From positions 1 to 24,323 of the IMG/VR virus record IMGVR_UViG_3300006737_000208: 24,323 bases of DNA, one strand, 5' to 3'. Every line of letters begins with the position of its first letter. Position 1 is the stretch's first letter. A program made the translations under genes and the position numbers. The notes under the pieces are model-generated. The model saw only the letters and a program-made list of their open reading frames with translations. It searched no databases and was not told the origin of the DNA. Below, one piece after another: positions 22,993 through 24,323 of this stretch. Origin of the DNA: a virus.

Positions 22993-23238
22993 TTAGATAT
23001 TTTCTATATATAGAATAAAATCATCTATTACTTCCTTTTGTTCTTTGTTAAGCTTATTTTTATAATTTTCTAAAACTAACATAGGATTAAGTGATTCTAA
23101 TATTAATGGTTTGATTCCTGATAATGTACTTTCACATAATTTTGTATATTCAGATGTATAGATATTATCATCTCCATAGTCTTCAATATCATTAAGATAT
23201 TGAGTTATTCTTAGTGGTATATTATTTGAGAATTTCAT
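22993..23238 (-). CDS. Small protein of unknown function
   Basis: An 81-residue acidic protein, MKFSNNIPLRITQYLNDIED through KNKLNKEQKEVIDDFILYIE, likely helical in its C-terminal half. It overlaps the end of the DUF6884-like gene by 17 nt in a different frame, which suggests translational coupling and argues that it is real. There are no recognised motifs, signal peptide or membrane segment. It may act with its upstream neighbour, but this is only a positional guess. Confidence 0.6.
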   Translation of the reverse strand: MKFSNNIPLRITQYLNDIEDYGDDNIYTSEYTKLCESTLSGIKPLILESLNPMLVLENYKNKLNKEQKEVIDDFILYIENI

Positions 23239-23701
23239 AAATACGTTTTTTTAATTTAATAAAGGCTTCTTTAAGTTGTTTTATTTGAGAATTTAACCAA
23301 CTTAATCTTTCACCCATACGTTTACCATTCATTGGATTAACAATATTTTCCTCAGGTATATGTTCTTTTAAAGGTTTTATATATTCACTTCCGGCTAAAA
23401 ATACAAAAGTATCAGATTCTGGTTTGATTCCTTTATCATTCATTTGAGATATAACAGTTTCAGCCCATTGTTCTTTTTGGTCTTTTTTAAAATCTTTAAG
23501 AGTCATATCATATGGCTCTAATTGTTTATCTAATGGTACTAGATGGTGTTTAGCTGATAAAATGTAAGTTTTGTCAGGTTTAAGAGATTCTCCATATGCC
23601 TTTGTTTTTTGAAACATAGGAGAGGGTGAGTATAAATCCTGAGCTTCTGCTGGTTTATCTAACTTTGCTTTGGTACAACTTAATAATACTACTTTTGCCA
23701 T
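23222..23701 (-). CDS. DUF6884-like protein
   Basis: A 159-residue protein starting MAKVVLLSCTKAKLDKPAEA. The family marks visible are LLSCTKAKL at 5-13, DLYSPSPMFQKTKAY at 22-36, the central YILSAKHHLVPLD at 46-58 followed by EPYDMTLKD, and AGSEYIKPLKEHIPEEN near 103. This arrangement (SCxK, LYxSxxF, SAKHxLV, PYDxTL) is how I recognise DUF6884 proteins, found in phages and bacteria. Their function is not established to my knowledge; conserved Cys, Lys and His suggest an enzyme. The last 25 residues are a basic helix (LKEAFIKLKKRIYEILK). The nonamer lies 10 nt upstream, and its end overlaps the next gene by 17 nt. Confidence 0.75.
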   Translation of the reverse strand: MAKVVLLSCTKAKLDKPAEAQDLYSPSPMFQKTKAYGESLKPDKTYILSAKHHLVPLDKQLEPYDMTLKDFKKDQKEQWAETVISQMNDKGIKPESDTFVFLAGSEYIKPLKEHIPEENIVNPMNGKRMGERLSWLNSQIKQLKEAFIKLKKRIYEILK

Positions 23702-23710
23702 CTTGTTTTA

Positions 23711-24323
23711 TTATAAATATAAACTGTTTTCTAATTGTTGATTTTTGTTTTTTAATTCAGATTTTAATATACTTTCAGCAACATATGTACCTTGTGCTCC
23801 TGATACTGTAATACCTCTTGCACTTAAAGCATCACCTACAAAATATATATTTGGATAATCTTCTAAACTTAAATCATCATAGTTTACTAATGGTTCTGGG
23901 CTTAAATATTTTACTTCTGGCATGTATATTCCCCAATCATTACCTAATGTTGGAAATACTTCTTTCATATCATTAATAAAATCTTCAATATATAAAGCAT
24001 AGTCACCTAATGCTTCATATAATGTATCCATACTATCTACTACTTTAGTTTTAACATAGTCACCTTCTGAGGTTTTAGATGGTACTCTGTTAGATGGAGA
24101 AAAATATGTACCTACTCCATCTTTTTGTAATTTTTTAACTGCTTCTCTTGACCAATCAAATGGTTTATCTATGCCTCTAATTTCCATTAGTATACCAAAA
24201 TTAGTCATATCATTTCTATATGCTTCATCTTTTTTAGCATGACCATTGTAGCTGTAGTCTCCGTATGTGTGTTCTGCTGCTACATAAGCTGCATTATTGT
24301 TAGTACAAAATGATCTTAATGAA
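23711..24323 (-). CDS. FAD-dependent dehydrogenase, C-terminal part (gene runs off window)
   Basis: The frame is open from the stop at 23711 to the window end, so at least 203 residues are encoded and the true start lies outside. Visible parts: SLRSFCTNNNAAYVAAEHT and GDYSYNGHAKKDEAYRND, matching the FCMCPGG-x-V and x-NG-x-S region of uncharacterised FAD-dependent dehydrogenases (COG2509 type); MTNFGILMEIRG, a conserved substrate-domain strand; and near the C-terminus YPNIYFVGDALSARGITVSG followed by AQGTYVAESIL, the classic FAD-closing GD motif and helix. The N-terminal GxGxxG dinucleotide fold would be upstream and is not seen. In this family the Cys-Pro segment is usual; here TNNNA replaces CPGG. 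The substrate is unknown. Oxidoreductase identity is fairly firm, and phage-encoded copies look unusual. Confidence 0.8.
   Translation of the reverse strand, partial: SLRSFCTNNNAAYVAAEHTYGDYSYNGHAKKDEAYRNDMTNFGILMEIRGIDKPFDWSREAVKKLQKDGVGTYFSPSNRVPSKTSEGDYVKTKVVDSMDTLYEALGDYALYIEDFINDMKEVFPTLGNDWGIYMPEVKYLSPEPLVNYDDLSLEDYPNIYFVGDALSARGITVSGAQGTYVAESILKSELKNKNQQLENSLYL
23712..23720 (-). promoter_or_regulatory. ATATTTATA nonamer upstream of DUF6884-like gene
   Basis: Exact copy, 10 nt before the ATG at 23701; the coding strand continues ATAAAACAAG to the start, nearly the same as before the gp13-like gene. It overlaps the stop region of the dehydrogenase gene. Confidence 0.55.

Overview
This window is part of the structural-gene half of a T4-related, contractile-tailed double-stranded DNA phage genome. 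The DNA is strongly AT-rich (by eye near 30 % G+C, not counted). Every gene I can support reads on the minus strand, so biological order runs from high to low coordinates. Anchor genes are recognisable from their protein sequences: large terminase (gp17), portal (gp20), prohead protease (gp21), scaffold (gp22), major capsid protein (gp23) and three neck/tail-completion proteins resembling gp13, gp14 and gp15. The host is probably a marine Bacteroidota/Flavobacteriia cell. Hints are the lack of Shine-Dalgarno sequences, A-rich leaders such as ATAAAACA before start codons, a signal peptide ending in HSQ, and fibre N-termini (NWKKV-SGS) that I associate with marine phage metagenome contigs. This host assignment is inference.

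Layout in the direction of transcription. (A) 24323-21821, accessory genes: the C-terminal part of an FAD-dependent dehydrogenase that runs off the window, a DUF6884-like protein, two small unknown or DGPA-type proteins, a P-loop kinase-like protein and a small coiled-coil protein. (B) 21810-21066: two overlapping membrane/envelope genes resembling a spanin pair. (C) 21065-11476, head assembly: terminase, portal, three helical or acidic proteins of unknown function, protease, scaffold and major capsid protein, closed by a clear hairpin terminator at about 11417-11446. (D) 11377-3434: a run of fibre/adhesin-like and small structural genes built from shared repeat modules (SASY nonapeptides, collagen GPP, FPFTG-ITGSL, SNIS-SGD). 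(E) 3384-554: gp13, gp14 and gp15-like genes, tightly packed. (F) 530-1: the N-terminal 176 codons of another fibre protein that continues outside the window.

The genes would make a head (portal, scaffold, capsid protein matured by the protease), package DNA (terminase), finish the neck (gp13/14/15) and display fibres. Sheath (gp18) and tube (gp19), which separate gp17 from gp20 in T4, are missing at that position, and the fibre block sits between the capsid and neck genes rather than next to baseplate genes.

The most interesting non-coding signal is a nonamer reading ATATTTATA on the coding strand. It has ten exact copies and three one-mismatch copies, almost all just upstream of start codons at the heads of gene groups. 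It is the reverse complement of the T4 late-promoter core TATAAATA. At two places (before scaffold gp22 and before the 454-aa fibre gene) it is followed exactly 7 nt later by a GC-rich structured leader.
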